A DNA stretch of 64,000 bases from Rhodobacteraceae bacterium HLUCCO18 (GCA_001314805.1 LJSY01000004.1:53375-117374); one strand, 5' to 3'; positions 21,409-30,694 are shown, numbered from the stretch's first letter. The notes: generated from the sequence alone by a model not told the origin. A program made the numbers and translations.

Positions 21409-22935
21409 ATGTCCAGCATTCTGACGAACACCAGCGCCATGGTCGCGCTGCAGACCCTGAAATCCGTGAACTCCAGCCTGCAGGAAACGCAATCCCAGAT
21501 CTCGACGGGCAAATCGGTCGCCTCGGCCAAGGACAATTCGGCGGTCTGGGCGATCTCCAAGTCGATGGATTCGGACGTGAAAGGCTTCATGGCGATCTCC
21601 GAAAGCCTGGCGCTCGGGGAATCGACCGTGGCGGTGGCGCGCAACGCCTCCGAAACGGTCACGGAGCTTCTGACGGAGATCAAGGGCCGCATCGTGGCGG
21701 CGCAGGAATCCAACGTCGACCGCAGCAAGATCCAGACCGACATCGATGAACTGACGGACCAGATCCGCACGGTGGTGGACGCCGCTCAGTTCAACGGCCT
21801 GAACCTCGTGAAGGGGACCGAATCGGTCGACATCCTTTCCTCGCTCGACCGAAGCAGCGCAGGCGTGGTCAATGCGTCGAACATCAATGTCTCCCGGCAG
21901 GATCTGACCGACTCGGCCGGCATCTACGGCAGCGACGGGGCCAAGGGCGCCACGTCCGTCGTCGTCGGCGTGACCGAGATCGACTCCACCGGCGAAGACA
22001 ATCAGGTGACGCTGACGGCAACGGTCGGTTCGGCCAGTACCGGCACCATCGACGTCACCATCGGCACGGAAACCGTCACGGGCATCGCGGTCGGTGCCGA
22101 CGCCGACGAAACGGCCAACAATATCCGCACGGCGCTGAGCGGCAATCCCGACCTGGCCGACATCGACGTGTCGGGCACCGGCGCGGACATCATCCTGCGC
22201 AACACGGCATCCTTCAGCGATTTCGACGTGTCCTGGTCGTCGAGCGAGGCGGCGAATACCATCGCGGCGGCCAATGCCGGCGAAGGCGCGGATGTCACCA
22301 CGGCGCAGACGGGGACCACCACGCTCGACAAGCGGGCGGAACGTGTGGTCCTGGCCGCGACGACCGTGGCCTCCGGCGACAGTTTCCGCGCCACGATCGG
22401 ATCGGAGGACTTCGAATACGTCGCCGGTGAGGGTGAGACGATGGAAGACGTTGCGCGCGGCCTGAAGGCGGCCATCGACGCGGGCGATGTCGCCGATGTG
22501 ACGACCCAGATCCAGGATGCAGGCGGTGGCGCCTGGGACGTTCTCGTCGATTATGGTGGCACTGGTCAGATCGCCTTTGCCGTCGACGACAACACCGGGG
22601 GGACGGCGTCCGGCGGCCTGTTCGGCATGGGCGACATCAACGTGACGACGAATACCGGCGCGTCCAATGCGCTGGGCAATATCGAGACGCTGATTCAGAA
22701 TTCAATCGACGCCGCCGCGAATTTCGGTTCCGCCGAGGGACGGATCGACATTCAGGCCGAGTTTGTGGGCAAGCTGATGGATTCGCTCAGGGGCGGCATC
22801 GGCTCTCTGGTGGACGCCAACATGGAAGAGGCTTCGGCACGTCTACAGGCCCTGCAGGTGCAGCAGCAGCTCGCCACCCAGTCGCTGTCGATCGCGAACC
22901 AGGCGCCGCAGAACATCCTGGCGCTGTTCAGGTAA
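21409..22935 (+). CDS. fliC: Flagellin
   Basis: The 508-aa filament protein has conserved D0/D1 ends: N-terminal SSILTNTSAMVALQTLKSVN and IDELTDQIRTVVDAAQFNGLNL; C-terminal QVQQQLATQSLSIANQAPQN ending in LFR. Between them (about residues 180-410) are two beta-rich insertion segments of similar layout (TATVGSASTGTIDVTIG and ATTVASGDSFRATIGSE), suggesting duplicated variable-domain modules and a larger surface domain than the minimal Rhodobacteraceae flagellin. It is followed by a strong hairpin, then flaF and flbT, the usual alphaproteobacterial order. Confidence 0.96.
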   Translation: MSSILTNTSAMVALQTLKSVNSSLQETQSQISTGKSVASAKDNSAVWAISKSMDSDVKGFMAISESLALGESTVAVARNASETVTELLTEIKGRIVAAQESNVDRSKIQTDIDELTDQIRTVVDAAQFNGLNLVKGTESVDILSSLDRSSAGVVNASNINVSRQDLTDSAGIYGSDGAKGATSVVVGVTEIDSTGEDNQVTLTATVGSASTGTIDVTIGTETVTGIAVGADADETANNIRTALSGNPDLADIDVSGTGADIILRNTASFSDFDVSWSSSEAANTIAAANAGEGADVTTAQTGTTTLDKRAERVVLAATTVASGDSFRATIGSEDFEYVAGEGETMEDVARGLKAAIDAGDVADVTTQIQDAGGGAWDVLVDYGGTGQIAFAVDDNTGGTASGGLFGMGDINVTTNTGASNALGNIETLIQNSIDAAANFGSAEGRIDIQAEFVGKLMDSLRGGIGSLVDANMEEASARLQALQVQQQLATQSLSIANQAPQNILALFR

Positions 22936-22943
22936 GAAACGCA

Positions 22944-22972
22944 GCTGGCCGCCACGTATGCGGGCGGCCAGC
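22944..22972 (+). terminator. Hairpin terminator after flagellin
   Basis: GCTGGCCGCC (22944-22953) and GGCGGCCAGC (22963-22972) form a perfect 10-bp stem with a 9-nt loop, 9 bases after the flagellin stop. The downstream T-run is weak (GCATTTCG), so part of transcription may continue into flaF. Confidence 0.7.
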
Positions 22973-23085
22973 GCATTTCGCCCAGCCGGGGATAACCCCC
23001 CGGACCGCTCTCAAAGATTGCAAACCGGGCTTCGGCACGCGGGCGCCTGCGCTGCCTGCCTGTCCGCCCGGAACAGGAGTCCGCC

Positions 23086-23457
23086 TTGTCCTCGAGCATG
23101 CTTGCCCAGACCGCCTATGCCGCCACCGCGCCCGTGCGCACGTCCCGCGGCACCGAATATGCCGCGTTCCAGAAGGTCACGGCCCGCATGATGCGCGCCA
23201 CGGTGGACGGGGTGCCCTTGGCCGAACGCGCCGCCGCGCTTCAGGAAAACCGACGCCTGTGGACGGTGCTCGCCACCGACCTTGCCGATGACGCCAATGG
23301 GCTACCCGACACGCTGCGCGCGCGTCTGCTTTTTCTTGCCGAATTCACACTTCTGACCGGGGGGCATGCGCTGAGGGAGGAAGGTGCAATGACCGCTCTG
23401 ATCGACATCAACACCGCCGTGATGCGGGGCCTTTCGGGTGACGGTGGCATGTCATGA
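23086..23457 (+). CDS. flaF: Flagellar biosynthesis regulator FlaF
   Basis: The 123-aa protein matches FlaF, the alphaproteobacterial positive factor for flagellin synthesis/export: TEYAAFQKVTARMMRA, LQENRRLWTVLATDLADDANGLPDTLRARLLFLAEFT. I use the TTG at 23086 because an AGGAG sits 8 bases before it; the ATG at 23098 would be 20 bases away. Overlaps flbT by ATGA. Confidence 0.9.
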   Translation: MSSSMLAQTAYAATAPVRTSRGTEYAAFQKVTARMMRATVDGVPLAERAAALQENRRLWTVLATDLADDANGLPDTLRARLLFLAEFTLLTGGHALREEGAMTALIDINTAVMRGLSGDGGMS

Positions 23458-23858
23458 GCGGGCTGGTCCTGAAGCTCGGTCCGAAGGAACGGGTATTGAT
23501 CAACGGCGCGGTGATCGAGAACGGAGATCGCCGCACGCGGCTGAGCATCGTCACACCCAACGCGAATATCCTGCGCCTGCGCGACGCGCTGCATCCCGAA
23601 GAGGTGACGACGCCGGTTCGTCGTGTCTGCTACATCGTGCAACTCGTCCTGTCGGGCGACGCGGATATGGAAGACGCGCGCGTGCAGATCCTCCGCGGGA
23701 TGGAGCAGTTGAGCCAGGTGTTCACCGATCCAGACAGCCGTGCGCAACTGGCGCTCGCGACCGACAGTCTCGTCGAGGGCCAGGTTTACCAGACGCTCAA
23801 GGCGTTGCGCGCCCTGCTCCCGCGTGAGGAGCGGCTGCTTGCGGCCGCGCGGAGTTGA
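23454..23858 (+). CDS. flbT: Flagellin mRNA regulator FlbT
   Basis: The 134-aa protein matches FlbT: LVLKLGPKERVLINGAVIENGDRRTRLSI and LRLRDALHPEEVTTPVRRVCYIVQLVLSGD. In Caulobacter FlbT binds the 5' leader of flagellin mRNA and represses translation until the hook is finished, with FlaF acting oppositely. Translationally coupled to flaF. The possible target structures are upstream of the flagellin gene at 21342-21388. Confidence 0.93.
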   Translation: MSGLVLKLGPKERVLINGAVIENGDRRTRLSIVTPNANILRLRDALHPEEVTTPVRRVCYIVQLVLSGDADMEDARVQILRGMEQLSQVFTDPDSRAQLALATDSLVEGQVYQTLKALRALLPREERLLAAARS

Positions 23859-23861
23859 CCC

Positions 23862-24653
23862 TTGGTCGCTGTCGTGCCCATCGGCGGCTACGCCGGCTGG
23901 CGTTTCCTGTCGGCGACGCTGGACACCCAGGTTCAACGCATGGCCGAGAGCCCGCTTCAGGCGCGGGACCGCGACTATTTTCGCGAGAATATCGGCAATG
24001 TCGTTACCGCATCACAACTTGTAGAAGATTTCCGCCTGCGCCGCGTGGCGCTGAGCGCGTTCGGACTGCAGGACGATCTGCCCAACCGGGCTTTCATCGA
24101 ACGCGTGCTCGGCGATGGCGCCATCGAGCCCACGGCTCTGTCGAACCGGCTTGCGGACAAACGATACAAAGCGTTTTCCGAGGCGTTCGGCTTTGGCGGA
24201 CCGCTTCCGCCGCGCACCCTGTCGCCGGGGTTCGCCGACAAGGTCCTCGCCCGGTTCGACCGGCAGGAGTTCGAGCGTTCCGTCGGCGCGCAGGACGAAG
24301 ACCTGCGCCTGGCCCTCACCGCGTCCCGGGAATTGCCGGAGCTTGCCGCACGCGGGTTGCCGGACACGACCGTCTGGTTGAGCGTCTTGGGCAACCCGCC
24401 GCTCCGCCGCGTGTTCGAGACCGCGCTGGGCCTGCCCGCGTCGGTCGGAACGCTCGACCTCGACCGCCAGGTCGACGAGTTCCGCGACGCCGCGACACGC
24501 CTCATGGGGTTCTCGGATGTCGCACGTTTCGCGGAACCCTCGGCGACCGAGGAGCTTGTGAAGAACTTCACCCTCCGCGCGCAGCTTGCCTCGGGTCCCC
24601 CGGCGACCGTCCCCGGGCTTGCCGCCCTCACGCTTCTGCAGGCCGGACGCTGA
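23862..24653 (+). CDS. DUF1217 flagellar-locus protein
   Basis: The 263-aa protein belongs to the DUF1217 family found in alphaproteobacterial flagellar clusters (PIGGYAGWRFLSATLDTQ near the start, RDRDYFRENIGNVVTASQLVEDFRLRR, LQDDLPNRAFIERVLGDG, then a second similar segment). It is soluble and helix-rich; function unknown, perhaps a flagellar export or structural factor. It starts with TTG three bases after flbT stop; the family start (...PIGGYAGW) supports this position over the GTG at 23874. Confidence 0.8.
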   Translation: MVAVVPIGGYAGWRFLSATLDTQVQRMAESPLQARDRDYFRENIGNVVTASQLVEDFRLRRVALSAFGLQDDLPNRAFIERVLGDGAIEPTALSNRLADKRYKAFSEAFGFGGPLPPRTLSPGFADKVLARFDRQEFERSVGAQDEDLRLALTASRELPELAARGLPDTTVWLSVLGNPPLRRVFETALGLPASVGTLDLDRQVDEFRDAATRLMGFSDVARFAEPSATEELVKNFTLRAQLASGPPATVPGLAALTLLQAGR

Positions 24654-24672
24654 GGGCCTGCGCAAGACGGTG

Positions 24673-26007
24673 TCACTCGGCTGCTGGGTCCGCCTTTTCG
24701 CCGAGGATCCCGGCCAGGCGCACGAAGCTTTCCTTTACCGAACCGGGAGACTCCATGCCGATGAAGGCGTCGAGCTCGTCCCAAACCGCGACCGCGGCAT
24801 CGGTCGTCGGGTCAGCCCCCGCCACGTATAGACCCGATTGCAGCATCAGTTCCGCCCGCGCGTAGGCGCCAAGAAGATGCCGCGTTCTGGTGATAAGGGA
24901 CCGCTCCCACACCGAGGCCGCGCCGGGCAATGCACGGGAGACCGAGGCCAGAACGTCGATCGCGGGAAACCGGCCGCGTTCGGCGACCTCGCGCGACAGG
25001 ACGATATGTCCGTCGAGCACGCCGCGCATGATATCGGCCACCGGACCCTCCATGTCCGAGCCCGCGACCAGCACGGAAAAGACGGCGGTGATGTCGCCCT
25101 GCCCCTCTACGCCGGGGCCCGCGCGTTCGGCAAGAGACATGACCATCTGCGCCATGGAGGCCGGAAAGCCTGAGGGGCCGAAGGGTTCGCCCGCCGCCGC
25201 GGCCAGTTCGCTCTGCGCTTCGGCAAAGCGCGTGATGGAGTCGGCCAGCACGAGGACATGGTGGCCGGTGTCGCGAAAATACTCCGCCACGCTCATCATC
25301 GTGGCCGCCGCCCGCGCCCGCGACAGCGCCGCCCGGTCCGAGGTCGCGGCGACGACGACGCATTTCCGCAGTGCCGCCTCGCCCAGCGTGTCCGCGACGA
25401 AATCCCGAACTTCGCGTCCACGCTCGCCGATCAGGCCGATGACGATCACGTCGGCCTCCACCGTCGTGGCGAGCGTGGCAAGCAGGCGTGACTTGCCCAC
25501 GCCCGAACCGGCGAAAAGCCCGATGCGCTGCCCACGCACCAGCGGCAGAAGCGTGTCGCAGACCGCCAGCCCGGTGGCGAGACGTTCGCCGAGCCCACGG
25601 CGCATCGTGGGTGGCGGCGGCGCGGACCAGATGGCGCGGGGCGTGTCGCCGAGCGGCAGGGGCCTTCCGTCCATCGCGGCGCCATAGGGGTCGATGACGC
25701 GCCCGAGCCATTCCTCGCAGGGCGCGATCATCGGCGCGCCGAGATTGACGACGCTCATCCCGAGGCGAAGGCCGGCGGTCGCGCCCTCGGTCATCACGCG
25801 GCAGTGGCCCGCGCCAATGCTCAGGATCTCGCCATGCGTCGCCTCGCCGATGCGCACGCGGTCCCCGATCGCCGCCACCGATTGCAGGCCGGTGACGTCG
25901 ACATGATCCCGCGCAAGCGCCGAGACCGCGCCCACGTCCCGCGTCGCGCGGATCGTCCGCAGCTGCGCCCTGAGCGGATTGAACGGGTCGTGTTCGAGTC
26001 CTGCCAT
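24673..26007 (-). CDS. fliI: Flagellum-specific export ATPase FliI
   Basis: The 444-aa F1-beta-like ATPase energises flagellar type III export with FliH and FliJ. Walker A is GLFAGSGVGKSRLL, Walker B region HVLVLADSITRFAEAQSE, and the FliI/SctN signature PASMAQMVMSLAERAG is present. The ATG at 26007 (MAGLEHDPFN) is chosen; a TTG at 26049 would add 14 residues. It is alone on the minus strand, divergent from the flgB operon, and away from fliH (42.5 kb). Confidence 0.93.
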   Translation of the reverse strand: MAGLEHDPFNPLRAQLRTIRATRDVGAVSALARDHVDVTGLQSVAAIGDRVRIGEATHGEILSIGAGHCRVMTEGATAGLRLGMSVVNLGAPMIAPCEEWLGRVIDPYGAAMDGRPLPLGDTPRAIWSAPPPPTMRRGLGERLATGLAVCDTLLPLVRGQRIGLFAGSGVGKSRLLATLATTVEADVIVIGLIGERGREVRDFVADTLGEAALRKCVVVAATSDRAALSRARAAATMMSVAEYFRDTGHHVLVLADSITRFAEAQSELAAAAGEPFGPSGFPASMAQMVMSLAERAGPGVEGQGDITAVFSVLVAGSDMEGPVADIMRGVLDGHIVLSREVAERGRFPAIDVLASVSRALPGAASVWERSLITRTRHLLGAYARAELMLQSGLYVAGADPTTDAAVAVWDELDAFIGMESPGSVKESFVRLAGILGEKADPAAE

Positions 26008-26106
26008 GATCCTTGCCACCCTGTCGCCATACGCCTTCTGCGCCCGCAACCGTTTCTAAAGGAATCACCCTTAAGCATCCGTGTAGCCGAAGTGGGAGAA
26101 GCCCCG

Positions 26107-26463
26107 ATGTTCGACAGGCTCGAGATATTCACGCTGGCCGGCGCACAGGCCCGTCATGCCGCGGCCAGGCAAGCCGTGGTCGCGCAGAACATCGCCAATT
26201 CCGATACCCCCGGGTACCGCGCCCGCGACATCGCCGATTTCGCCGAGACGCTGCGGCAAGTCCGGACCCGGGCCGAGGGGGCGACCGGCGATCTGTCCTT
26301 TCGCACGCGGGATGCGGGCACGCCGGCCTCGCCCAACGGAAACTCCGTTTCGCTCGAGCTTGAAATGCTGCGCGGGATCGAGGCGCAGCGCGCCCATAGC
26401 CGCGCGATCCGCGTCTATGGCGCGGCGCTGGGCATCCTGCGCGCCAGTATCGGGCGCAACTGA
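26107..26463 (+). CDS. flgB: Flagellar basal-body rod protein FlgB
   Basis: The 118-aa proximal rod protein shows the axial-protein motif ARQAVVAQNIANSDTPGYRARD and ends with a coiled-coil RAIRVYGAALGILRASIG. GGGAGAAG precedes the ATG at 26107. It begins the operon flgB-flgC-fliE-fliQ-flgF-flgG-flgA-flgH-fliL, which builds rod, export gate component and rings in order. Confidence 0.93.
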   Translation: MFDRLEIFTLAGAQARHAAARQAVVAQNIANSDTPGYRARDIADFAETLRQVRTRAEGATGDLSFRTRDAGTPASPNGNSVSLELEMLRGIEAQRAHSRAIRVYGAALGILRASIGRN

Positions 26464-26482
26464 TGGTGCGGGGTAGATCGGC

Positions 26483-26875
26483 ATGACGGATTTCAGCTCG
26501 GCACTCGGCGTCGCGGCCAGCGGCATGCGCTCGCAGGCGCAGCGGTTGCAGCATGTGTCAGAGAACATCGCCAATGCCGACACGCCCGGCTACCGCCGCA
26601 AGGTCGCCGCGTTCGAGGCTGAGCGGGGTCCCGATGCCGCGCAGGGCGCGGTGCGGCCCGGGCCAGTCTCGCTCGACCAGCGCGATCTGCCCCGCATCTT
26701 CGACCCCGGCCACCCGATGGCCGACGACAGCGGGCACTACCTCGGCTCCAATGTCGATCTTGTACTGGAACTTGCCGACGCGCGGGAGGCGCAGCGCAGT
26801 TACGAGGCCAACCTGCGCGTCTTCGACCAGCTTCGGCAGATGTCGACCTCGCTCAACGAACTCCTTCGCCGCTAG
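26483..26875 (+). CDS. flgC: Flagellar basal-body rod protein FlgC
   Basis: The 130-aa rod protein carries the N-terminal axial motif GMRSQAQRLQHVSENIANADTPGYRRK (start about residue 15) and the C-terminal VDLVLELADAREAQRSYEANLRVFDQ helix region. It follows flgB with a 19-bp gap. Confidence 0.95.
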   Translation: MTDFSSALGVAASGMRSQAQRLQHVSENIANADTPGYRRKVAAFEAERGPDAAQGAVRPGPVSLDQRDLPRIFDPGHPMADDSGHYLGSNVDLVLELADAREAQRSYEANLRVFDQLRQMSTSLNELLRR

Positions 26876-26892
26876 AGACCGGAGAACCCGGA

Positions 26893-27183
26893 ATGGATGT
26901 CAGAAACAGCCTTGCCGCCGGTGCCTATGCCCAGGCCCGACCCCAGATCGGCGCCACTCCGGCCGGTCAGCCCGGGGGCGAGGTCTTCGCCGCCGCCGTG
27001 CAGAGCGTCACCGGCACCCTGCAGGCGGGCGAGGCGCAGGCGCGGGCCGCGATGACGGGTGGCGCCGATCCCCACAGCCTTGTTCTCGCGCTGGCGCAGA
27101 CCGAGCTGGCGGTGGAGACGGCGGTGACCATTCGCGACCGCGTGGTCGAGGCCTACCAGGAAATCCTGCGGATGCCGGTCTGA
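26893..27183 (+). CDS. fliE: Flagellar hook-basal body complex protein FliE
   Basis: The 96-aa protein is the MS-ring/rod adaptor. Its C-terminus LALAQTELAVETAVTIRDRVVEAYQEILRMPV is typical of FliE. The gene lies between flgC and fliQ with spacings of 17 and 9 bp. Confidence 0.92.
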   Translation: MDVRNSLAAGAYAQARPQIGATPAGQPGGEVFAAAVQSVTGTLQAGEAQARAAMTGGADPHSLVLALAQTELAVETAVTIRDRVVEAYQEILRMPV

Positions 27184-27192
27184 GGGTGCAGC

Positions 27193-27459
27193 ATGGATGA
27201 GATGATCTTCTTCGACACGCTCCAGCAGGGCCTCTGGGTCGCCGTCATCACGTCGACCCCGATCCTCGGCGCGGCGCTGGTATCCGGCCTTGCGGTGGGC
27301 CTGTTCCAGGCACTGACCTCGATCCAGGAAATGACGCTGACCTTCGTGCCCAAGCTCGCGGCAATCGTGGCGGTGTTCTGGGTCTCGATGGGCTTCATGA
27401 CCGAAACGCTGCGCAGCTACTTCACCGACATGCTGCTGCCGATCATCGTCGGCATGTGA
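27193..27459 (+). CDS. fliQ: Flagellar export gate protein FliQ
   Basis: The 88-aa inner-membrane protein has the two transmembrane hairpin helices of FliQ (about residues 13-36 and 53-75) with the motif LVSGLAVGLFQALTSIQEMTLTFVPK. With FliP and FliR it forms the core of the export gate. Confidence 0.94.
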   Translation: MDEMIFFDTLQQGLWVAVITSTPILGAALVSGLAVGLFQALTSIQEMTLTFVPKLAAIVAVFWVSMGFMTETLRSYFTDMLLPIIVGM

Positions 27460-27468
27460 GGGCGCGCG

Positions 27469-28191
27469 ATGGACAATCCCACATATGTCGGTCTCACGCG
27501 GCAATCCGGGCTGATGCGCGAGATGCAGGTGGTGGCCAACAACATCGCCAACATGGCGACCACTGGCTACCGCCGCGAAGGCGTGATCTTCGCCGAGCAT
27601 GTGGCCGCGACCGGCCCCGGGGACCCCAGTCTGTCCATGGGTAACGCCGTCGGACGACGCATTTCTCCGGTGCAGGGCGCGATCTCGGCCACCGGCGGGC
27701 AGTTCGACATCGCCATCGAGGGCGACGGTTTCTTCCTCGTGGAAACGCCCGAGGGCGAGGCGCTGACCCGCGCGGGCAACTTCATCCGCAACGAGGTCGG
27801 AGAGCTTGTGACCGTGAACGGCCACCGTCTGCTCGATGCCGGCGGGGCGCCCGTCTTCGTCCCGGCCACGGCGCAGTCGGTTGCGCTTTCGGGCGATGGT
27901 ACTCTCTCGGCCGATGGCCAACCGCTGACCCGGATCGGAGCATGGGGTCCGGTCGATCCGACCGAACTGTCGCGCCGGTCCGGGACCCTCTTCCTGGCGG
28001 CTTCGGGGGTCGAACCTCTGAACGGGGCGCGCTTCGTGCATCGGGCGCTCGAGGCATCGAACGTCAATCCGGTAGCCGAGATCGCCCGCATGATCGAGGT
28101 GCAGCGCGCCTATGAGCTGGGCCAGAGCTTCCTGGACGCCGAGGACGGCCGCGTCCGCGATTTCCTGCGCACCGTCGGCGCGCGCGCATGA
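27469..28191 (+). CDS. flgF: Flagellar basal-body rod protein FlgF
   Basis: The 240-aa proximal rod protein has the axial motif MQVVANNIANMATTGYRREG near the start, the central FDIAIEGDGFFLVETPEG segment and C-terminal EIARMIEVQRAYELGQSFL. The length and absence of a long insert support FlgF rather than FlgG, which follows immediately. Confidence 0.92.
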   Translation: MDNPTYVGLTRQSGLMREMQVVANNIANMATTGYRREGVIFAEHVAATGPGDPSLSMGNAVGRRISPVQGAISATGGQFDIAIEGDGFFLVETPEGEALTRAGNFIRNEVGELVTVNGHRLLDAGGAPVFVPATAQSVALSGDGTLSADGQPLTRIGAWGPVDPTELSRRSGTLFLAASGVEPLNGARFVHRALEASNVNPVAEIARMIEVQRAYELGQSFLDAEDGRVRDFLRTVGARA

Positions 28192-28210
28192 ACCTGAAAG
28201 GAGACCATGA

Positions 28211-28996
28211 ATGAGGGCTCTCGATATCGCCGCCACAGGCATGAGCGCGCAGCAGATGCGCGTCGAGGTCATCTCGAACAACCTCGCCAACATGTCGACG
28301 ACGGGCTATTCGCCCCGGCGCGCGGATTTCTCCGACCTGCACTATCAGCAGGTGACGCGCGCGGGCACGATCGGGGCCGCCGATGGGACGGTCGTCCCGG
28401 CCGGGGTGCAGATCGGCCTTGGCGTTCGCCCCGCGGCGGTCACGGTGAATTTCGCGCAAGGCGCGCTGACGGCGACCGGCGGGGACCTCGACATCGCCAT
28501 CGAGGGGCGCGGCTATCTCGAGGTCACGATGCCCGCGGGCAACCCCGCCTATACCCGCGACGGATCGCTCTACCGCACGGGCGACGGGCTGATCGTGTCG
28601 TCCGACGGGCATGAGGTCGCGCCCGGCATCACCATCCCCGACGACGCGCGGCAGATCACCATCAATGCCGACGGGGAGGTCTATGCCAGTTTCCTCGACC
28701 GGGTGGAGCCGGAGCTTCTTGGGCGCATCACGCTGGTGGGTTTCGCAAATGACCAGGGGCTGGAGGCGATCGGATCGAACCTTTTCGTCGAGACCGCCGC
28801 CTCCGGCGCGCCCTTCACGGCCGATCCCGGGACCGACGGGCTCGGCACGCTCCGCCAGGGTCATGTGGAGGCCTCCTCGGTGGATGCGGTACGGGAGATC
28901 ACCGAATTGATCGAGGCGCAGCGCGGCTATGAGCTGAACGCCAAGGTCATCACCGCGGCCGACCAGATGCTCGGTGCCGCGACGCAGGTCCGTTGA
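28211..28996 (+). CDS. flgG: Flagellar distal rod protein FlgG
   Basis: The 261-aa distal rod protein has MRVEVISNNLANMSTTGYSP, the FlgG central segment LDIAIEGRGYLEVTMPAG and the C-terminus ITELIEAQRGYELNAKVITAADQMLGAATQVR. Its stop overlaps the flgA start (TGATG). Confidence 0.95.
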   Translation: MRALDIAATGMSAQQMRVEVISNNLANMSTTGYSPRRADFSDLHYQQVTRAGTIGAADGTVVPAGVQIGLGVRPAAVTVNFAQGALTATGGDLDIAIEGRGYLEVTMPAGNPAYTRDGSLYRTGDGLIVSSDGHEVAPGITIPDDARQITINADGEVYASFLDRVEPELLGRITLVGFANDQGLEAIGSNLFVETAASGAPFTADPGTDGLGTLRQGHVEASSVDAVREITELIEAQRGYELNAKVITAADQMLGAATQVR

Positions 28997-29430
28997 TGGC
29001 GCGCGCTGTCCTTCTGGCAGTCGCCCTGATGGTCTTGGCGACCTCACCGCTGCGGTCGGAAACGCTCGTGGCGGCGACGACGATCCGGGGGGCGACCCCG
29101 ATCGGCGCCGGGGATGTGACGGTGGTTCCCGAGAGCGTGCCGGGCGCGCTGAGCGATCCGCACGAGGCGATCGGCATGGAGGCGCGGATCAACCTTTATC
29201 CAGGGCGCCCGATCCGCGCGGCCGATCTGCAGACGCCGGCCGTGATCGACCGCAACGACATCGTGACGCTGCGCTTCGCCGCCGGCGGGCTGATGATCGT
29301 CACCGACGGGCGCGCGCTCGACCGCGCCGCCGAGGGGGAGCGTTTGCGCGTGATCAACCTCTCGTCGCGCATGACGGTGACCGCCACGGCCACGGGGCCG
29401 GGCGCCGCACGCGTGGGAGGTGCACCATGA
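28996..29430 (+). CDS. flgA: Flagellar P-ring assembly chaperone FlgA
   Basis: The 144-aa protein has a signal peptide (MARAVLLAVALMVLATSPLRS) and a FlgA/SAF-like domain: VVPESVPGALSDPHEAIGMEARINLYPGRPI, VTLRFAAGGLMIVTDGRAL. It helps polymerise FlgI into the P-ring in the periplasm. The ATG at 28996 overlaps the flgG stop, and its own stop overlaps flgH by ATGA. It is short relative to E. coli FlgA because it lacks the N-terminal domain, as usual in this group. Confidence 0.88.
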   Translation: MARAVLLAVALMVLATSPLRSETLVAATTIRGATPIGAGDVTVVPESVPGALSDPHEAIGMEARINLYPGRPIRAADLQTPAVIDRNDIVTLRFAAGGLMIVTDGRALDRAAEGERLRVINLSSRMTVTATATGPGAARVGGAP

Positions 29431-30161
29431 ACCACATCAACGGCTTTCTCTGTGTTCTGGTCGTGGTGGCCGCGTCTGGGTGCGCGCGTCTGCAGTCCGT
29501 CGGACAGGTGCCGCAATTCACCTCGCCGGTACGCGGGAACGAGGTCTTCGCGATGACTGCGCAGCCCATGGCGGCCACGCGCGCGCATCCCGACCAACAC
29601 GTGGCGTCGTCGCTCTGGACGTCCGGCCGCCAGTCCCTGCTCGGAGATCGCCGCGCGGGCCAGCGGGGGGATATCCTGACCGTGGTGATCGCGATCGACG
29701 ACAGCGCCGAGTTCTCGAATTCCTCCGAACGCGGACGCTCGGGATCCGAACGGATGGGCGTGACCGGGCTTTTCGGCCTGCCGCAGCGCATCGACGAAGG
29801 GCTGCCCGACGGCGCTTCCATGGCCGATGCCGTCGGCGCGACCGGATCGAGCAATTCCTCGGGGTCCGGCGCGGTGCGGCGTAACGAGCAGCTGACGCTG
29901 CGCGTGGCCGCGACGGTGACCGACCTGCTTGATAACGGGATCCTCAGGATCGAGGGAAGCCAGGAGGTGCGCGTGAATTACGAGATCCGCGAGCTTCTGG
30001 TGTCAGGCTATGTCCGTCCCGAGGACATATCGCGGCAGAACGAGATCGCCTATGACCGGATCGCGGCGGCCCGGATCTCCTACGGTGGACGCGGCCATAT
30101 CAGCGACGTGCAGCAGCCGCGGCTGGGCCAGCAGGTCGCCGATATCGTGCTGCCGTTCTGA
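29427..30161 (+). CDS. flgH: Flagellar L-ring lipoprotein FlgH
   Basis: The 244-aa outer-membrane L-ring protein has a lipobox (VAASGC, Cys 19) after the signal sequence. Family features are SLWTSGRQSLLGDRRAGQRGDILTVVIAIDDSAEF and the C-terminus QVADIVLPF. It spans the outer membrane around the rod, with FlgI below it. Confidence 0.94.
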   Translation: MNHINGFLCVLVVVAASGCARLQSVGQVPQFTSPVRGNEVFAMTAQPMAATRAHPDQHVASSLWTSGRQSLLGDRRAGQRGDILTVVIAIDDSAEFSNSSERGRSGSERMGVTGLFGLPQRIDEGLPDGASMADAVGATGSSNSSGSGAVRRNEQLTLRVAATVTDLLDNGILRIEGSQEVRVNYEIRELLVSGYVRPEDISRQNEIAYDRIAAARISYGGRGHISDVQQPRLGQQVADIVLPF

Positions 30162-30175
30162 AGAGGTCCGGTTCC

Positions 30176-30694
30176 ATGCGCCTCCTTCTCCCCATCCTGC
30201 TTCTGCTGCTCGGCCTCGGCGGCGGAGTTGGCGTCGGCCTGTTCCTCGGCGGCGGCGCGGAGATGGAGGAGGCCGACGCGGAGGATGCACCTACGGGTGA
30301 AGGGACCGAGGATGCTGCGACACCAGCCCCCGGCGCAACCGGCGACAGCTTGGTTACGCCGGCCAATGCGGGGACGGAATACGTCAGGCTCCGCAATCAG
30401 TTCATCGTGCCCGTGGTACGGCACGGATCGGTGCGGTCTCTGGTCATAATGGTTCTGACGGTAGAGGTCACCATTGGCGGGAGCGACGCCATTTTCCAGC
30501 ATGAACCGCGTCTGCGGGACTCCTTTCTTCGCGTCCTTTTCGCCCATGCCAATGCAGGCGGGTTCGACGGGCAATTCACCGAAGCCGCGGCCATGGCGCC
30601 GTTGCGGTCCGGACTGCGCGATGCCGCCACGTCGGTTCTGGGCGATGTGGCACGCGATGTTCTGATCGTCGATATCACGCGGCAGGACGCGTGA
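30176..30694 (+). CDS. FliL-family protein (second copy)
   Basis: The 172-aa protein has one N-terminal transmembrane helix, an acidic linker (residues about 32-60) and a C-terminal FliL-like domain with DAIFQHEPRLRDSFLRVLFAHANAGGFDGQF and ARDVLIVDITRQDA. FliL acts at the stator/basal body in motor torque. It closes the flgB operon. A different, canonical FliL is encoded at 40264-40782, so the locus carries two FliL-family paralogues. Confidence 0.8.
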   Translation: MRLLLPILLLLLGLGGGVGVGLFLGGGAEMEEADAEDAPTGEGTEDAATPAPGATGDSLVTPANAGTEYVRLRNQFIVPVVRHGSVRSLVIMVLTVEVTIGGSDAIFQHEPRLRDSFLRVLFAHANAGGFDGQFTEAAAMAPLRSGLRDAATSVLGDVARDVLIVDITRQDA

